64,000 bases of DNA from Gymnorhina tibicen (GCA_013399875.1 VXAZ01000447.1:395665-459664), one strand, 5' to 3'; shown: positions 46,823 through 61,242, numbered from the stretch's first letter. Made by a program: numbers and translations. The notes: generated from the letters alone by a model not told the origin.

Positions 46823-49800
46823 ATTATTTCAAAGTTCACACAAGATCTTTAGATAAATCAAATTAAAGGAAAAATTACCACATTTTTAAAATTGTTCAAT
46901 TTTTATAGCTTGCCTCAGGTTTCTGAAAGATCTCCACATGCAGACATAAGCCACAGCTATCTGCCTGACAGAAAGTCAAGATGCAATGTCAATATTTATA
47001 CTTGTTTAATTTTCTACAGCTGTTTATGAGTTTCCATACTGCAAACTAAGCTCACGACTGCCAAGACTGAAAGTATGAGCCTTACATTAGAAAAAAAAAA
47101 AAACCAACCAATGCAGCAGCAGCCCACAAATGCAGCAATTCAAACCTGACATGGATCATAACAAACATGGTCATTAACACCATTCGACACTGAATATCTA
47201 AATAAGAGTCCACTAAACCTAAAAGGTGGGGGAGAGCAGTACCAATAAATGTATTTTATTAAGCAGGAGACATAAAAATATCTAAATAGCAGTCGTGAGT
47301 GTTATTATAAATTTATGTTATAATTATATAGTGAAGGTCCTTTATCTAAGAATATTATGTTACTTTTATTTTACCAGAGAAAGCCATGAATTTTAATTTA
47401 GTAGTTAGTTATCCCCTGAGATTTACCATGATTTCTTGTCTTACATTTGATTAGATTTACCCATACCCTTGCATTTTCCAGGGCATAAGCACATCAAAAC
47501 ATAGTATATTGGCAATTAGCTAATTTACATTTCTTTCCTTCAATTTTAGATTAGTTCTTGTTTCCCTTCTAGGGGATCCTGGGAATGGCTGACTACATTC
47601 TTATAACATTACTCTCTAAAATAATGTTAAAAGATATCTCATCTCTTTCAAAAGGCTTATCCTGGATATATGGAGTAAAAAAGAATGTATTCCTCTATTC
47701 TCCCCAGCAGCTCCAGAGCAACATTTCAAGTTAATTTTCTTTTTAAATTTCATCACTACACACAGTTAAGAGGGTTTTTCAACCTGATCCCTCATGTAAA
47801 TCATCTGCCATTTATGAGCCCAGCTACCAACCACAGAAATCCCAGTCACAGGTGTTAGGCACGGATGGAATGACAAAGCTCAGTAAAAGAAGCAGCTTAC
47901 ATCAGTATGGTAAATCAAAATCAGCTTTAATGCCAGTATCAGTGTGGGGCTGCAGATGCCACAGTGAAACTGGTAACCTTCAATCATTCCTGAGGCTTGT
48001 AAAGACACAACTTTTAGCTATCATGAAATAAAGCAGTTTGGTATGACATAAACAGTGCAAAATCTTCCATATACAAATAAAAAGGTCTCCTGGTTCCTTA
48101 AGAGAGAAGATGAAGAGACTACAGACATCTATAAAATTTTCTCTACATAATGAGAAATAAACAGCACATTGATGGTGATTAAAATGAATTATTTTTGTTT
48201 TTTAAATGTTGGAGTTCTCTATCACTCCTTACAAATTGATTTGTTATTTTGGCTACTAAAGACATCACACCAGTATCAGGAAAAAGTTTGTAGAATAAGA
48301 ACAAAGTAAGATTAAATGCAAATGCTAAGTTGGAGTATCACATACAGTAAGCTGTTTTTCAGGTTTAATTCAATCTTGTAGCTCTATTATAAAAAGTCAC
48401 TACAAAATAAGCAGCATTATCTAATGAAACAAAATAGGTCTGATAAGTACTGGCTACCATAAATCATTGGGAATACACAATCTTCAATGCAACAGTTGAA
48501 TGAAAAATAACATTGTGAGAAAGGAACTCAAGTTAAAATTTATTTATTGTAAGTGCGTAGCACCGAAAATGTGGTTAGTGTCACAAACTTATTTAGACTC
48601 CACGAGGAGAAGACAGAATATTTACCTAAAAATAAGGATCTGCTTCAAGCCTTAACTGGGAAATCAAATTGTGCATATGACACATGTAAGCCACAACTGA
48701 TTGTAAGAATGTGAAAAAGTTCTGTTGTCAAATTAACAGGAAAAATTTGGTTAAAAAAAACCATTGCTTCAATGCAATGGAATGCACTGAATGACTAAAT
48801 GAAAATGACTACGTGAAACTAAAGAGACTTGATTAAAATGGTAAATGAAAAAAGAGACGGAAGCGTAGCACCAATACCTTAATGAGAAATAATGTGCATC
48901 CATGTCGAAGTTATTTTGCTATAGCAAAAATGATTAATCAAAAATAAATACGTACTACCTTCCCTCATCTTGCTCCCAATAAAGACTTCTAGTTATTTTA
49001 AAGCTTTAAAAGGTACTTAAGAATTAGAAAATTGAATAGCCCAATACTATATAATTTCAAATGGAAGGATATCTTCCATGACTTAATAAGGTCCTTTTTA
49101 ATGTACTATTTCAAACATGCTTTCAATAGCAAATTCAATGATGCAGTGTGCATTTTCTCCTTGTGTATTTTTGCTTCCTACAGAATTACAGCCCCAGAAT
49201 AGCATTATGATTCTTCTTGGCAATGTACAGTTTCAAGTTATTTTAGATTAAATTCGAAGCAAACTAAGCAAGTCTACTTTTGGCTGAACCACCTACTGGC
49301 CTAGATTCACTCAAAAAAAAAGTGTACCTTATGTAAGCTGAAAAGAAGAAAATTACTCAAGAAGTAAAATACACGCATCACTATAGCTAACATATACAGC
49401 AGTATATTTAAGGCATGTACATCAACTACAATTGTACAATGTATGAAGCATGAAATTCATTCCACTCTAAGAGCTATCACAATGATTATCACTAAATGTG
49501 AAACACAAATGTGAAAAGCATGTTACACCGTACATATAACTTAGATTGAACTCTCACAACATTGTTAGTTTCCCTTAAAAGTAAACTTTTTAAAGTTAGT
49601 ATTTTTAAGATTTCACTGACAAAAATTATCTTCTTAGGAAAGCATTCTACTCTAAGTAATGTTAGCCTGTTGTGCTCTCATAAAAATGAAAATTAAAACC
49701 AACTTTCTGATTCCAGTTCCTATTTAACAATAGTGTGATGGCACAGCCTCTGACAAAGGATTAGAGCCTAAGGAAATAATCCTTTTAGGATATTAAAATA

Positions 49801-52679
49801 AAACTAAGGATCAAAGGACAAAAGTAACAAGTAAATGCCTCTGTAGTGTTTGATAAAAATAAGCAAACCTTACAAATATTATTCACGGTGTATGCAATGC
49901 ATTCTTTATGAAGACTTACACAGTAATCAGAATTCTGTATGTAACACAAGGCGTTGCTGGTGTCTCGTATGAACCAAATACCTTCTTTTCCTCTTGGATC
50001 TGCCTACTGTGATATCCCAAAACAGGATTTCTCTTTTAATGGCCACATTACTCTGGCAGTCAGCAACCATTTTACAAGGACATAATACAGTCAAATCTTT
50101 TTGCATCTATCTCTCTTCAGATTTATAAGCTCCTGTCTTATATACAGAAGTTCTTCTTTTTCATCCTTTTAACTTCGTACTATTACACTTTATCCCATTC
50201 TACCATGCCAGTATCCCAAGTAAAAAATTCCTGTACATTTTTCTGACCCCATCTGAACACTCCTCTATTTTGTGACCTAAATTTCATTATAAGCTATTAA
50301 ATTTTTGTGACATTGTCACTACTGAAAACATCCAAGATGAGTAACAGATGTAATCCACTGCACTAATAGGGTCTCTCCTCCAGGCTAATACTCTTCCTTG
50401 CAGCACAAGTCCCTGCCACTTCATCCCTTCAGCTACTTCCTTTTCCAACAAATTATTCTACTTTTCATCCACATTTTCTCTCACTCAATATAGAGTTTCA
50501 ATATAGAACTTTCTATGTGCCAAGGAATGCTGAAAGGAACACATACACATTCTCTCCCAAACTATGTTCCATTGGGAAATTTACCTCATTGAGACAGTCA
50601 GCAAGTAAACCCAGAACAGTACAGATCAAAAAAATCTTTGATGACAAATCTCTGTTGCATTTATCTAATTTCCTATTTTTATCTACCCCTACTTTGTTAA
50701 CTGTCATTTCTTTGCAATTTGTCCCCATGCTTTGCACACTACTGTGATCAAGCCAGGACTGGTAATTATTTCTACTTCTAGCATTCATATTTATCAATCC
50801 CAAGAGACTTTTTCCCATTTAGTTGCAAACATTTTTCGAATAGTGACTGGAAACAATTTGGAAAGCATTTCATTCATCTATAACTTTTAATTACCTTTAT
50901 TAACATACAAATTATATCTATTGTTTTCTTCAACCAGAGAACAGAAACCCATTCACAGAGCATGTATTAATGTTTGTGTTCTAAAAGTATCCAAAATGAA
51001 GTTCATTTACTTTCCTAGTCAAGCTCACTGTTTTATTTACATTTTTTCTACCCATAAAAACTATCCACTTTCTCTTTTTTTTGGAACAAGGACATGAAAT
51101 TCATAGTATTCCATATATATATTTAATTATTGTAGAAAATTACTTCTTTTTTCTTCTTAACTTCTATTCACATGTATCAGAGGCCATAAGTAGACATCCT
51201 CATTAGACCTGCCCACTATTTACTTGTACATCCACAACTCCCTCTTTACTACTGTTTCTTACAGCAAAAGTCTAATTTAATATCTGTACAGGCTGCTCTG
51301 AGCAATTTGTGTGATATTCTCTTCATATACTCCCTTATAATTTTACATGAATAAAAACAGTCTACTCATCTGATACAATCTGCAGATTATTCTCAAACTA
51401 AACATTTTCTTAATAAAATTCGCCACCCTTTTCAATTTCATTGCAAGTAGAAACTAATTCAATGCTGAAGCCTTCAAACACTCTAATTTTGTATCTTTAT
51501 CACAGAAAACTCCCTGGCAAGAAGAGATGGTACTGAGGGACTTTGTTAACTGTGTGAAAGCTACAGGCCCACTCATTTCATTTGGTTAGAAAACAAAATC
51601 TTAACCAACCAGAAAAAGCTTCGGAGAAAGATACAATGTGATTTATCCTTCCTGAAATTTTGCTAAAGAGGTTCTGTCACTGAGCGTGGAAGCTTGATGA
51701 TTTTTCAGACTTAAAAGATTACGAAGAAGGTAAATTGCTAGGACTTGAGGAATTAAAACCTCGAGTCTAAAAGCACGATTATCAACTTGAGAAGAGTCAT
51801 CTTAAGATTCATTTAGGAGCTTTAGCACAATACATATTATAATACATACAAAACATTCAAAGTAGGGGAATGTAGGGGAAGATTCTGGTATTATTTTGAA
51901 GCTTACAGTGTGTATTTGATGTAAAATGCTCACCTGAGCAACACAGAGACTATTTTCAATTTAACTGCATAACATTTTAAACCTGAAAACACCTCTGCAA
52001 AAATTTGGAATGAAAACACCTTCAGAATGGAAGGCAGAGGAATAAATAGACAAATATTCAGAATGACCAATTAGTCATCTTGTGCCAAATTTATTCTCCT
52101 TTTAGGAAGTCAGTATTTACTGATGCAACCAAAAAAATTCAACAGGATGAGCACACGTAGAACTGTACAAACTGAGAGCTGATCAACAGCTCAAGAGTTG
52201 CTGCATTTGCAACACAAGCAATAAATTACGCAAAATGACTGATGATCAGTGAAGATACGACAGAAATCACCAAACCAAGGTGGCTACTGCTTTTTTACAG
52301 TTCTTAAGGTGGTGTGTAGCAGAAAAACTGAAGCTGAAAGAATAGCAAGTGTGATATCCCTCAGAAGCCTAATTTCATCAGAATCATGTAGGAAAATAAT
52401 TAAAGAATGTATGCAATTATTTCCTACAAGCCTCCTCCTCCACCAGTGATCCCTAACTACCACAAATACCTGAGCTGTTAGCAAGAATAATAATCTTTGT
52501 AGTACTGAACAAGGTCTTAGTACTTTCAACCCAAAAGAATTTCTAATTTTTATTTTACAATTCTATTTTTTATTTTACTATATTCCTTTACATTATCTCC
52601 TTGCTGATCGAAATGGTACAAATTACCCAGGTAATTTCTGGATTTTTATCCTCTGCAAGTCCAAATATCCACCATTAAG

Positions 52680-52739
52680 AAAAAAACAAAATCAAAACCA
52701 AAACAAAAATTAAGCCAAAACAAACAAAGGAAAAAAAAA
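52680..52739. repeat. A/C-rich low-complexity tract (CAAA-type)
   Basis: AAAACAAAATCAAAACC and further CAAAA units lead directly into the duplicated poly-A unit at 52740. Together with the poly-A runs this makes a difficult-to-assemble region. Confidence 0.7.
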
Positions 52740-52810
52740 CCATAAAATCAAAACCCTCATACTTAGGAAGTTTCAGATTATTCAATCAGATGTTAATGGA
52801 AATGATTCCT

Positions 52811-52844
<34 letters not shown>

Positions 52845-52917
52845 NCCCATAAAATCAAAACCCACATACTTAGGAAGTTTCAGATTATTCAATCAGATGT
52901 TAATGGAAATGATTCCT

Positions 52918-52960
<43 letters not shown>
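52740..52960. repeat. Direct duplication of a 72-base unit plus poly-A, with one N between copies
   Basis: Copy 1 is 52740-52811 followed by A33 to 52844. An N stands at 52845. Copy 2 is 52847-52918 followed by 42 A residues to 52960. Aligned at an offset of 107 bases, the two 72-base units differ at a single base (T at 52757, A at 52864). Such near-identity, with both copies ending in a long homopolymer and an N at the junction, looks like a false duplication at a contig join more than an old tandem repeat. Confidence 0.9.
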
Positions 52961-52963
<3 letters not shown>

Positions 52964-53208
52964 TGGTTATAACAAATACAAATGTTTGATTCAAAATTTT
53001 TGATAAAGTAGAAAGGAGAAAAGATTGATTCTGAACATCTAGGGAAAAAAACCTGCAAGTTATTTGTTTTCATGATCAAATAAACAGTTCATTATTAATA
53101 GCTCCCACGATAGCTCATCTTATACAACATGTTACATTGGATTAAATACCTTGTATTTAGTACATCACATGGTCATACTGGTGAAAGTGCAGCAAAAAGT
53201 GTCAGTGA

Positions 53209-53340
53209 AGTCTCCATCCCTGGAGGCTGGGCAAAGACTTGAGCAACGCACTCCAATCAACCCTACTGTGATCAGTGGTGTGGGACTACAAGATCCCCAA
53301 AGAAACTTTCCAAAGCCCACTGTGATGTGATTTCATGGAA
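53209..53340 (+). mobile_element. Degraded CR1 LINE 3' fragment, plus orientation
   Basis: GTCTCCATCCCTGGAGGCTG, then GCAAAGACTTGAGCAACGCA, then CCCTACTGTGATCAGTGGTG and GGACTACAAGATCCCCA track the CR1 3' region (GTCTCCATCCTTGGAG...GACTTGGGCAACC...GGGGGTTGGACTAGATGATC) with heavy decay. The terminal repeat cannot be clearly seen. Confidence 0.75.
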
Positions 53341-54534
53341 TAACTTTTACAGCTTTTGGTGTGCAAAAAAAAATTATTCTAAAATGCATAACATGCAAAC
53401 ATACAATGTATTTTATCTGTCACATAAATAGCAGTAAATTTTAAAAAATCTTAACTTCATAACACATATGAAGAACAGCTTACCCTCTCTCTGACAGCAG
53501 GAAGTAAACACAACTGCATCATGGAGGTTGGAGGTTAACATGTAATTCCACTATTCCAGCAGTCAGTGAAATTAGTAACTGTTTGAAAGAAAACAAGAAA
53601 GTCCCTTTCATTTCGCATTCTGTAAGAACAACTTCCTTTTGATTTACTCTTTATCATAACAGTGAGAAAGGATAAAATGTTTTATTTTAAAATACCTCAT
53701 TTTCTACTTGTTGTTTAGTTAATCATGGATTATCCACAAAGATCAATCACTCAATCAGAATATTTTAAACTAACATCTTTCATTATATCTAGATTAGATA
53801 CAATGTGATCTAGCAACCAAAAAAGTAAATCAAAGAATATTTTAGGCTCTGTATTGATTTAATGAGTAAATTTTACAAGTCAGTCTCACAAGGCCCCAAT
53901 TTCCCTTGTTAATATTTGCCAACTTCAAAATTATGTTTGAAGTTGATTCATTAATATTTACAGATACCATCAAATTTGCAGCTGAAAGATATTATACATG
54001 TTGAATGCAAGATATAAATCTGCATAATCAATTAAAGCAGTTCAGCCATTTAGCAGTTTTGTCAAATAATTGTTTCCCCATCTCTAAGCATTAGTCCCTG
54101 TTCAAAATACCAGGCAAAACTTCAAAATGCAAAAAAATAAGAAATAAAATCAAAGATAGAATATTTAACCTTAATTTTAATAAAATTAATAGAAGAGTAT
54201 TCATGTATATTCTTTCATATCTTTTATCATTTATATCTTTTTATCATTTATAAAAATTATGAAAATGTTAAGGAAACCTTGGAAAGAATTTTCTTTCAAT
54301 CAAAATATTAAAAGTCATTAGAATAATCACTGGAGAAATCACAAATCCAAAGATTTGGAAAAAACAAAATACAAATAAGTTGAACAGCTCTTTAGAAGTA
54401 TTCCATAGCAAAAGAATACAACTTCCAAAATTTCAAGGAAATTCCTGCTATCTTCCAAAGAAACGTAAGTTCTCTCCATAACTTCTTAACCTAAAAACAC
54501 AGTTTATCTCTCACAACAAAATTCTTCAGCTGTT

Positions 54535-54695
54535 GGTGACACCAGAACTGGAAGCAGCACTCCAGGTGGGATCCCAGGAGCAGAGGGGGAGAATCGCCTC
54601 CTTTGCCGCGCTGCTGTTGGTGCAGCCCAGGACGGGGTTGGCTTTCTGGGCTGTGAGCGCACGCTGCCGGTTCGCAGTGAGTTTTTCATCAAATG
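54535..54695 (-). mobile_element. CR1 LINE fragment, minus orientation, GC-rich
   Basis: CAGCACTCCAGGTGGGATCC, then AGAATCGCCTCC, then GCAGCCCAGGACGGGGTTGG and CTTTCTGGGCTGTGAGCGCA, then AGTTTTTCATCAA match the complement of a CR1 segment common in bird genomes. The segment lies upstream of the 3' terminus in the element. The sudden rise in GC against the AT-rich surroundings comes from this insertion. Both strands happen to be open for over 110 codons through here, but the frames are not those of a functional CR1 protein. Confidence 0.8.
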
Positions 54696-54960
54696 AGCCC
54701 TCCATTTTTTTGACAGACAGTATTACGGGGGCAGAAGGCATTCTGCTTGCTTCTTCACTATCAGTCTCATGCTTTTCTAAGATGATCAGGCCAGGTAGGG
54801 CCTCCCAGAGAAAGATACAATTTGCACTCCCCTTGGAGATACCCCGACTATGCTCTGGTCCAGGAGACTCAAGAAACTGCGCAGTATGACAGTCAAGAAA
54901 TTCCATTACAGGAGTCTGCTACCCAGTAAAGAAATTGCAGCAGGCAGCAGACTGATCTTA
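54696..54960. other. GC-richer segment next to the CR1 insertion, nature unknown
   Basis: Sequence directly following the CR1 match (from TGAGCCCTCCATTTTTTTGA to the CAGCAGGCAGCAGAC stretch) keeps a higher GC content than its neighbours, and both strands stay open to about 54890. I cannot match it to CR1, to FUT8 or to another family. It may be more of the same transposon, too decayed to recognise, or a host element such as an untranslated exon. Confidence 0.35.
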
Positions 54961-57900
54961 GACACGACAGGAAAAACTTCCAGCAGATCAGAGGGCACTG
55001 CACAGTTCAAGGCTTAAAGACACTAAATTAACTGCAACCAAGTAGAAGCAACAGCACACTCACAATGACATATGGGCAGAGAAAACCTTGTAAAAAATTT
55101 TCCCTTTCCTTCTTTCTTCCCTATTCACTGAGTCTGCAATACCTAAAGTGTTAATTATCCTAACTGTTATTCTAATAAAAATTGGCACTTCTTCAATTAA
55201 AAAACATTTGGTTTCTTTTGAGGAGCTAATTACATGGACAATGCCTACGGTGAACCACATAAAAATTATGGCCAGCTCAGGGTCCTATGCCCCTGTAGTT
55301 ACTAAATTTATTTCTACTGTAAGAAAAAAAATCCAAAACACACACACCCACAACAAAAAAGACAATGGAATTAAGTACTAGTACTAATCCTACTTCAACT
55401 ATATAGCTTCTGGTCAGAGATAAAAAAACAAACAATCAAAATACCAATTTTGGTACTTTTAGTATCAGAGACCAAACATTCTCAAAATTATGCTGTATGA
55501 GCACCTACAGGTTCAGTTATCACAACAGCAGTGGTTCACAGAAGTCCATACCCACAGCACTTGGTGGCTTTTAAGCTAAAGAGCCACATAGAACACTGAC
55601 CTTGAAAGAGTTTAACAGGAGTTAAGAATCTAATCAAAAGTAATAACTTTTCTAAACTAGCTAAAAGAATCAACAGTCCATCAACAGTAACAATTAAAGT
55701 TTGAAAATAATAAGCACTTCTTTGTATTAGATACAGCAATAAATATAAGTGCTCATAATTCTTGTAACATACTACATTTGAAAGCTTCAAAAAAGATACA
55801 GTAATTTCTCTTTTTTTTATTTACAATCGATGTAATTTTTAACAAAAGAGGGAACTGTGCCTTGAAAGAAAAAGAGCAGCTTACTTGTCAAATATATACA
55901 AGATTCTCTGTCAAATAGACAAAAACTTATCGGTGATTCTTCTTTTAGAAAGATAAAAGAGTCAATTGCAGAAACAATGCACTCTTCCAAGGAAATTATA
56001 TATATGAACTCACTTTAATAAGCAATGGATAAAGCAGTCTTCACTTTTACAGTCCTTTTTAACTACTAAGATAATACATTAACCAGAAACACAGTGAAGT
56101 GAGATGTTACCTTGGTCTAATATGAATTAATGAAATGTCTTTGTAAGATAAAAATTACCTTAGAAAATGAACAGGACAATCACATGGTAGTAAAGGTTTA
56201 TTTTTTCTTGTTTACTTACTGTATTGACTCCATACAACCCTATTCTAATATAACCATAGTCAGTGAAAAATAAAAATTCAAACCTCAACTCTTAACATCA
56301 AGCATGATCTTCCCCCCCAGTAGTAAGTTAATAATCTACTGATAGTCCTTGCAGAAACCTCATTCCAAAAAAAAAACAGGAAGAGGGAGAATCTTTGGAA
56401 GCAATGAAGTAAAAGAACAGACTATGGAAGTTAGAAGGACATAACTTACGGGTTAAAAAAAGAAAGAATTTGTGACATTGAACTGTTTCTTACACTCGCA
56501 AATAAACACATAACAAAACCTGGGGATTAGGAGTTCCACCTGGATAAATTTGGCTCCTGAGGTAGGAGAAAGTAGTTCCTAACATATAAGTGCAAAACAG
56601 ATAAAGGAGTCAGCCACCAAAACAGATGATTTCATTAAGTAACAGATTCTCAGTTGCTCATTCCCTTTTAATTGAAGCACCAAAAATACTTTCAAGACTA
56701 TACAGTAGTTGAATCAAGAAGCTGAAGAGAATTGGGTTTTCTGCCCTGCATTAGTCACATGAGAGTTAACAAACAGAAACAGCACGTCCTTTTCTTAACA
56801 GAACTTAATAGAATGTTTGCCTTCTGTTTCAGTGCTCATCTGGGACCAAAGTACAGCTGCCTCTTCCTGGGGAAAGTGCAGCTCCCTATCGGTAGAATAA
56901 TCTGGATACCTTGGGAAAGGAACAGAGGGAGAAAAAAAACAATGGACAACCTTAAAGTAATATTTGACTTTTCCATTTTTGTTTCTGCCGAAGCGCTCCT
57001 CTAAATTTTGTTTTCCACTTGCTTCCCCATGTCATTCCTTAATGGCTGCAAACATCAGAAGCAAGATCAGAGGTAAGATCTTTCCTCTTTTGGCTGGCAT
57101 CAAAGCAACATGCAAAAATCTAATAACCAGGAAACTTAACATCAGTCTGTTCACAACTCAGCTGGATGTTTATAAATCAAGATGAAAAACAGGCAGATGA
57201 GAGAGCTGCTGAGTTTGTAATAGTTATGCAAAAATGCATGACACTTGGCAGCCATAAGAAAACTGAAGTGATATTTGCAACCAGGAGGTTTTGCAAAATC
57301 AAAGCATAGTGAAGGCTATAAGGTATTCAGATGCTGGGGAAAAAAAAAAGAGTCACAGAACTGAGCTAAAGCCTTTCTTCTTACACATGGCAGGCTTGGA
57401 GACTGGGTGATTTGACAGAAATGCCAGAATACAGTTTTGAGTGGGCCACATCAGGAAGAGAATGTCAAATGGGATCATTATCTAAGTAATCAGACTTGCT
57501 TTGTATCACCATTTTCTAGCTTAAATTGAACCATGTTTAATGCAGTACTTTTATTAGAGCAAGACAAATTTTACCGGGGATTGCAAATAGTAATACTGCC
57601 ATATGATAAAGAAGTATCTGTTTTAATTCCACTGTGCCACAATATGTGGATCTTAGCCTGTAATAATTTCCCTTGGCACTCCAGTTTTCTTTTACTTGAG
57701 ATACAGAACTTTACACACTAAAAAGCACCAAAAAAGGCACCTAATGAGCTAATTCAAGTATGGGAAGCAATTTACTTGCATTAGCATATAGGTTCATGCT
57801 AAGTCACACTGGTTTACAGCTTTTGTAGAGCTCCATGCCACCAAAAGTTGATTGCTTCCTGCATGTGATCTTCACTATCACCACGATTAAAGTGTACCAC

Positions 57901-59539
57901 TGATCTAAGATCTATTCATTTATTTAAAAGTGAAGGAACTGAAAAACTCAAATCACTTTGTACAATGGTAAGGCTATGAATAAAACAGAGCAGTGAAGTT
58001 CCAAGTCAAAACCTCACATAATGCTGCCAATGCCTTTTCCTCTCAAAATTGGTGTGACACATTAATAAGGAAAAATGACAGGTGAGTTTAAAACTTACTG
58101 AATTTAAAATACCTTTGAAAGTATTAGCTTCCTGCTTAGCTCCTTTTATGTCGAGTATTAAGTTTACACTGCTAATCAGAATTCCCATTTTTATTTATAA
58201 CAACTATCGCTAATACATAAATTTGCTGTCAAACCATGGGGAGTGTTAGAAACTACTAGCTGTAAAGAGTGAGCTATTTTCTTTTATATGTAAGATGGGA
58301 TTTTTATGTCTGTGTGCCCAGATATATATAACTTTTTCTATAGAAATTAAAGCAAGCTTGATGTTTTTCACAAAAGAATATTTTATTTTATAGGCTAAAC
58401 ATTCTAAAAATAAGATTTTAAATTCATTTTCCATATAAAGTCCGTAATTATTTAAGCAATATTAATACTGTACAGTAACAAAAGACTTAAAAGCTAAATT
58501 TGCATATATTCTCAAAGGTAATTCTAATGAAATTCCATTCAAGTATTTCAGACTGATAATGAGTAAAAAAAATTCAGGATTTTGCATCATCTTTTGAATC
58601 AATTTGGAAGTCAAGCACTTGTAGGAAAAACCTACAATCGTGTTATTCTTACTGTTTCCTAGGCAAACCTACATAGCCGCATAGAAAGCCATTCACTTCA
58701 TAGAATAATTGTGTATAAACTCATTATTTGTGAGAAAAACAGTATTTTCCTTTGTGGTGAACACATTATAATAAGGATGTGACTATCATGGCCAGCGGCT
58801 CCTATGCTTAGCTGTTCCCCAGTAGTATCTCACAATTCCTTAACTTGCAAGTTAGGCTTTTTCCACCTACTCTTTCATAACAGGTACTATGTTCTTGTTC
58901 CTACTTTCAGTGTAGGTTTTTTCTAGCCCTTCAAGTGCCTTTATTTCTGAATAGCTCAGGCTAATTTTAGCAACCATATAAAAAAAATCAAGGATGCCCA
59001 TTATTCCCCATACCGGAATTTAAAAGAGCTCTCCATGGTTCTGAGTTACCTCCTGCTAGAGTCACACACTCCACAAACTCTTTTTTACTCAAGAGTCTGG
59101 CTAAGGCCCAAACACACACAGTAACTTTTTGGTTTATAAATATTTGTACTCTTTCTAAAGCAAGCAACCCTGCTTTAGCAAACTGAGTCTCAGGGCAGGA
59201 TCTCCTAGCAATTTAAAGGAGAATCTGGATGGCATTTAGAGTTCAGTTCCACAAGGAAGGGGGGCATAAAGGATCCACATCTCTAACCCTTAAGTTATTC
59301 ACAAAATCAAAAAACAACAATGAAACAAGAATATCAGTCTGCTACCCAACTTGAAAATTGCAAATTACGATTATAACAAATGGAAGCAGAAGATTAGAGG
59401 GCAGGGGCTAACCCACCATGCTGCATTATAGACATGATTATCTATGTTGAGGTAGATAAGTGAGGAACTCAAGAAGTAAAACACCGAGTTTTGAGGTTGG
59501 TTTTGCTAAAATCAAAATATTCTAGACAGACAAGTAGAC

Positions 59540-59658
59540 TCATACAATCGTAAAGGTTTTCAGGCTGGAAAAGACCTCTAGGATCATGCAGTCCAACCAT
59601 TAACCCAGCATTGCCAAGTCAATCACCAAACTATGTCCCAAAGTGCTGCGTCTACACA
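59540..59658 (-). mobile_element. CR1 LINE 3' end fragment, minus orientation
   Basis: CTCATACAATCGTAAAGGTT, then CAGGCTGGAAAAGACCTCTA, GGATCATGCAGTCCAACCAT, TAACCCAGCATTGCCAAG, then CTATGTCCCAAAGTGCTGCG and TCTACACA follow the complement of the CR1 3' end. The fragment is truncated after about 120 bases. It shares orientation with FUT8. Confidence 0.9.
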
Positions 59659-61188
59659 TAAGTACAGCAAACAAATATTTTAATACTTTCCAAGTCAAGT
59701 ACTTGGCTCCAAAGTCAAGGGAGCCTCAAAAAATTTTAAGAAAGAAATAGTCCCATAAGTAGATGATACCAACATCATTCTTATGTGGAGACTAACAGGG
59801 ATTCTAAAGGATAGGAGGCAGGTTATAACAGTAAGGTATTAAATATCACCCATACAAGATAACAAGCTATTTAATGCTAGTGAGTGCTCTGTGGTGAAAT
59901 GACCACTGAGCATAAAGACTAAATTTTATAAGAAAACTTAGATAGTCTTTTAGAAAATGCTGGGAAGCAGCTGGTGACTTCAAGTTCACAATTACTTCCA
60001 GTAACAACACCAGAAGTAGCAGAAAAGAAGTCTTTAGAGTACGATTTAAGCTGCTTAATAAAATATTAATGATCAAGTTTTTGCTCCCTATGACACACAT
60101 AAACCAAGCAGAGAGGTGGTGATGAAGCTTAATTGGAAGATACTAAACTGACAGCCTACAGAAGTTTTGAGAAGACAATTCTAACCTGCATAAAAGCTGT
60201 ATCAAATATTTTAGCAGCACAATGGAACAGAAAGACTTGACATAGATTCCGTAAGTGCAAATGATGTTTGAGTTGATTATTACAGCACATTAAATACAGG
60301 ACCACAGCAGGAAAGTTAAATGAAATAAATGCATTAGCAGTTACTAGAAGGAACTTAAATTGATCCCTACATTGAAATCTTTATTCACAAAGAAGACGAC
60401 AGAAGGATTCTTGCAGCTAGGAAACTACAATACACATCAGAAATAGTAGGAACATCAATTAACACCAGATACTGGGAATTACAGGACATTGTTTTTGTGA
60501 GGGAGGTCGTGCCTCAGAAGGTGACTAAGTTTTATAAACTAAATTAGCATGGAATTAGAGAGACCTGGTTGATGTAGAATACTAGGATTTTCAGAAGGCG
60601 CTACTAGATTGTGAAATTCACTGTAATTAAAATGTTTGAGTTTAAAAAAATTTGATATGTTACAGAAAGCAGACTTAGATATTCTTTCTACAAAAACCCA
60701 TCCATGGATACTATACTGCATCTGTCTTAGAACAATCCACGTCCTGGAAGCTCAGAAAGTAAGCTAGAAGGGTCATGGCTGCTTGCTTCCACTCCTACAG
60801 ATAACTGCTACTGACATTTGAGTAGGACAGGGAGCCTTTTCAGACAAAAGCTCAGATCACATTAATTTTAAAACTGACTCTTTCTGACTGGATCTTATGT
60901 AGGCATGGTCATTGCTGAAAATCTATTCAGTAAGTGAAGGAAAAAAGTGAAGAAAATTGCAACAAAATACAGTAAATAAACACTGCCATGGAACTCAGCC
61001 CATTCTGATGGAGCTTTGATACAGTTCTTAAGAGTCTTCAAGACACCTAATACAATGAACTTGAACTTCTGAAGCACCAGAGTTAGGGAGAATATTTTTA
61101 CTGCAAGAGTTTCAAAAGCAATTATTTGGGAGTTGGCTGGAATTACACAGTGCATGTATATGCATTTGGAAGTAGGTAGCAAGAGTTG

Positions 61189-61242
61189 AATTCTGCAGAT
61201 ACAGAAAATAACACAAATTCTGCAGATACAGAAAATAATACA
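61189..61242. repeat. Tandem duplication, two copies of a 27-base unit
   Basis: AATTCTGCAGATACAGAAAA followed by TAACACA at 61189-61215 is repeated at 61216-61242 with one change near the end (TAATACA). It is recent-looking and has no other sign of function. Confidence 0.85.

Noticed and set aside
54526..54906. Overlapping 118- and 126-codon open frames on opposite strands
   Set aside because: The first part is a CR1 fragment and neither frame matches a CR1 or host protein; open frames follow from the base composition.
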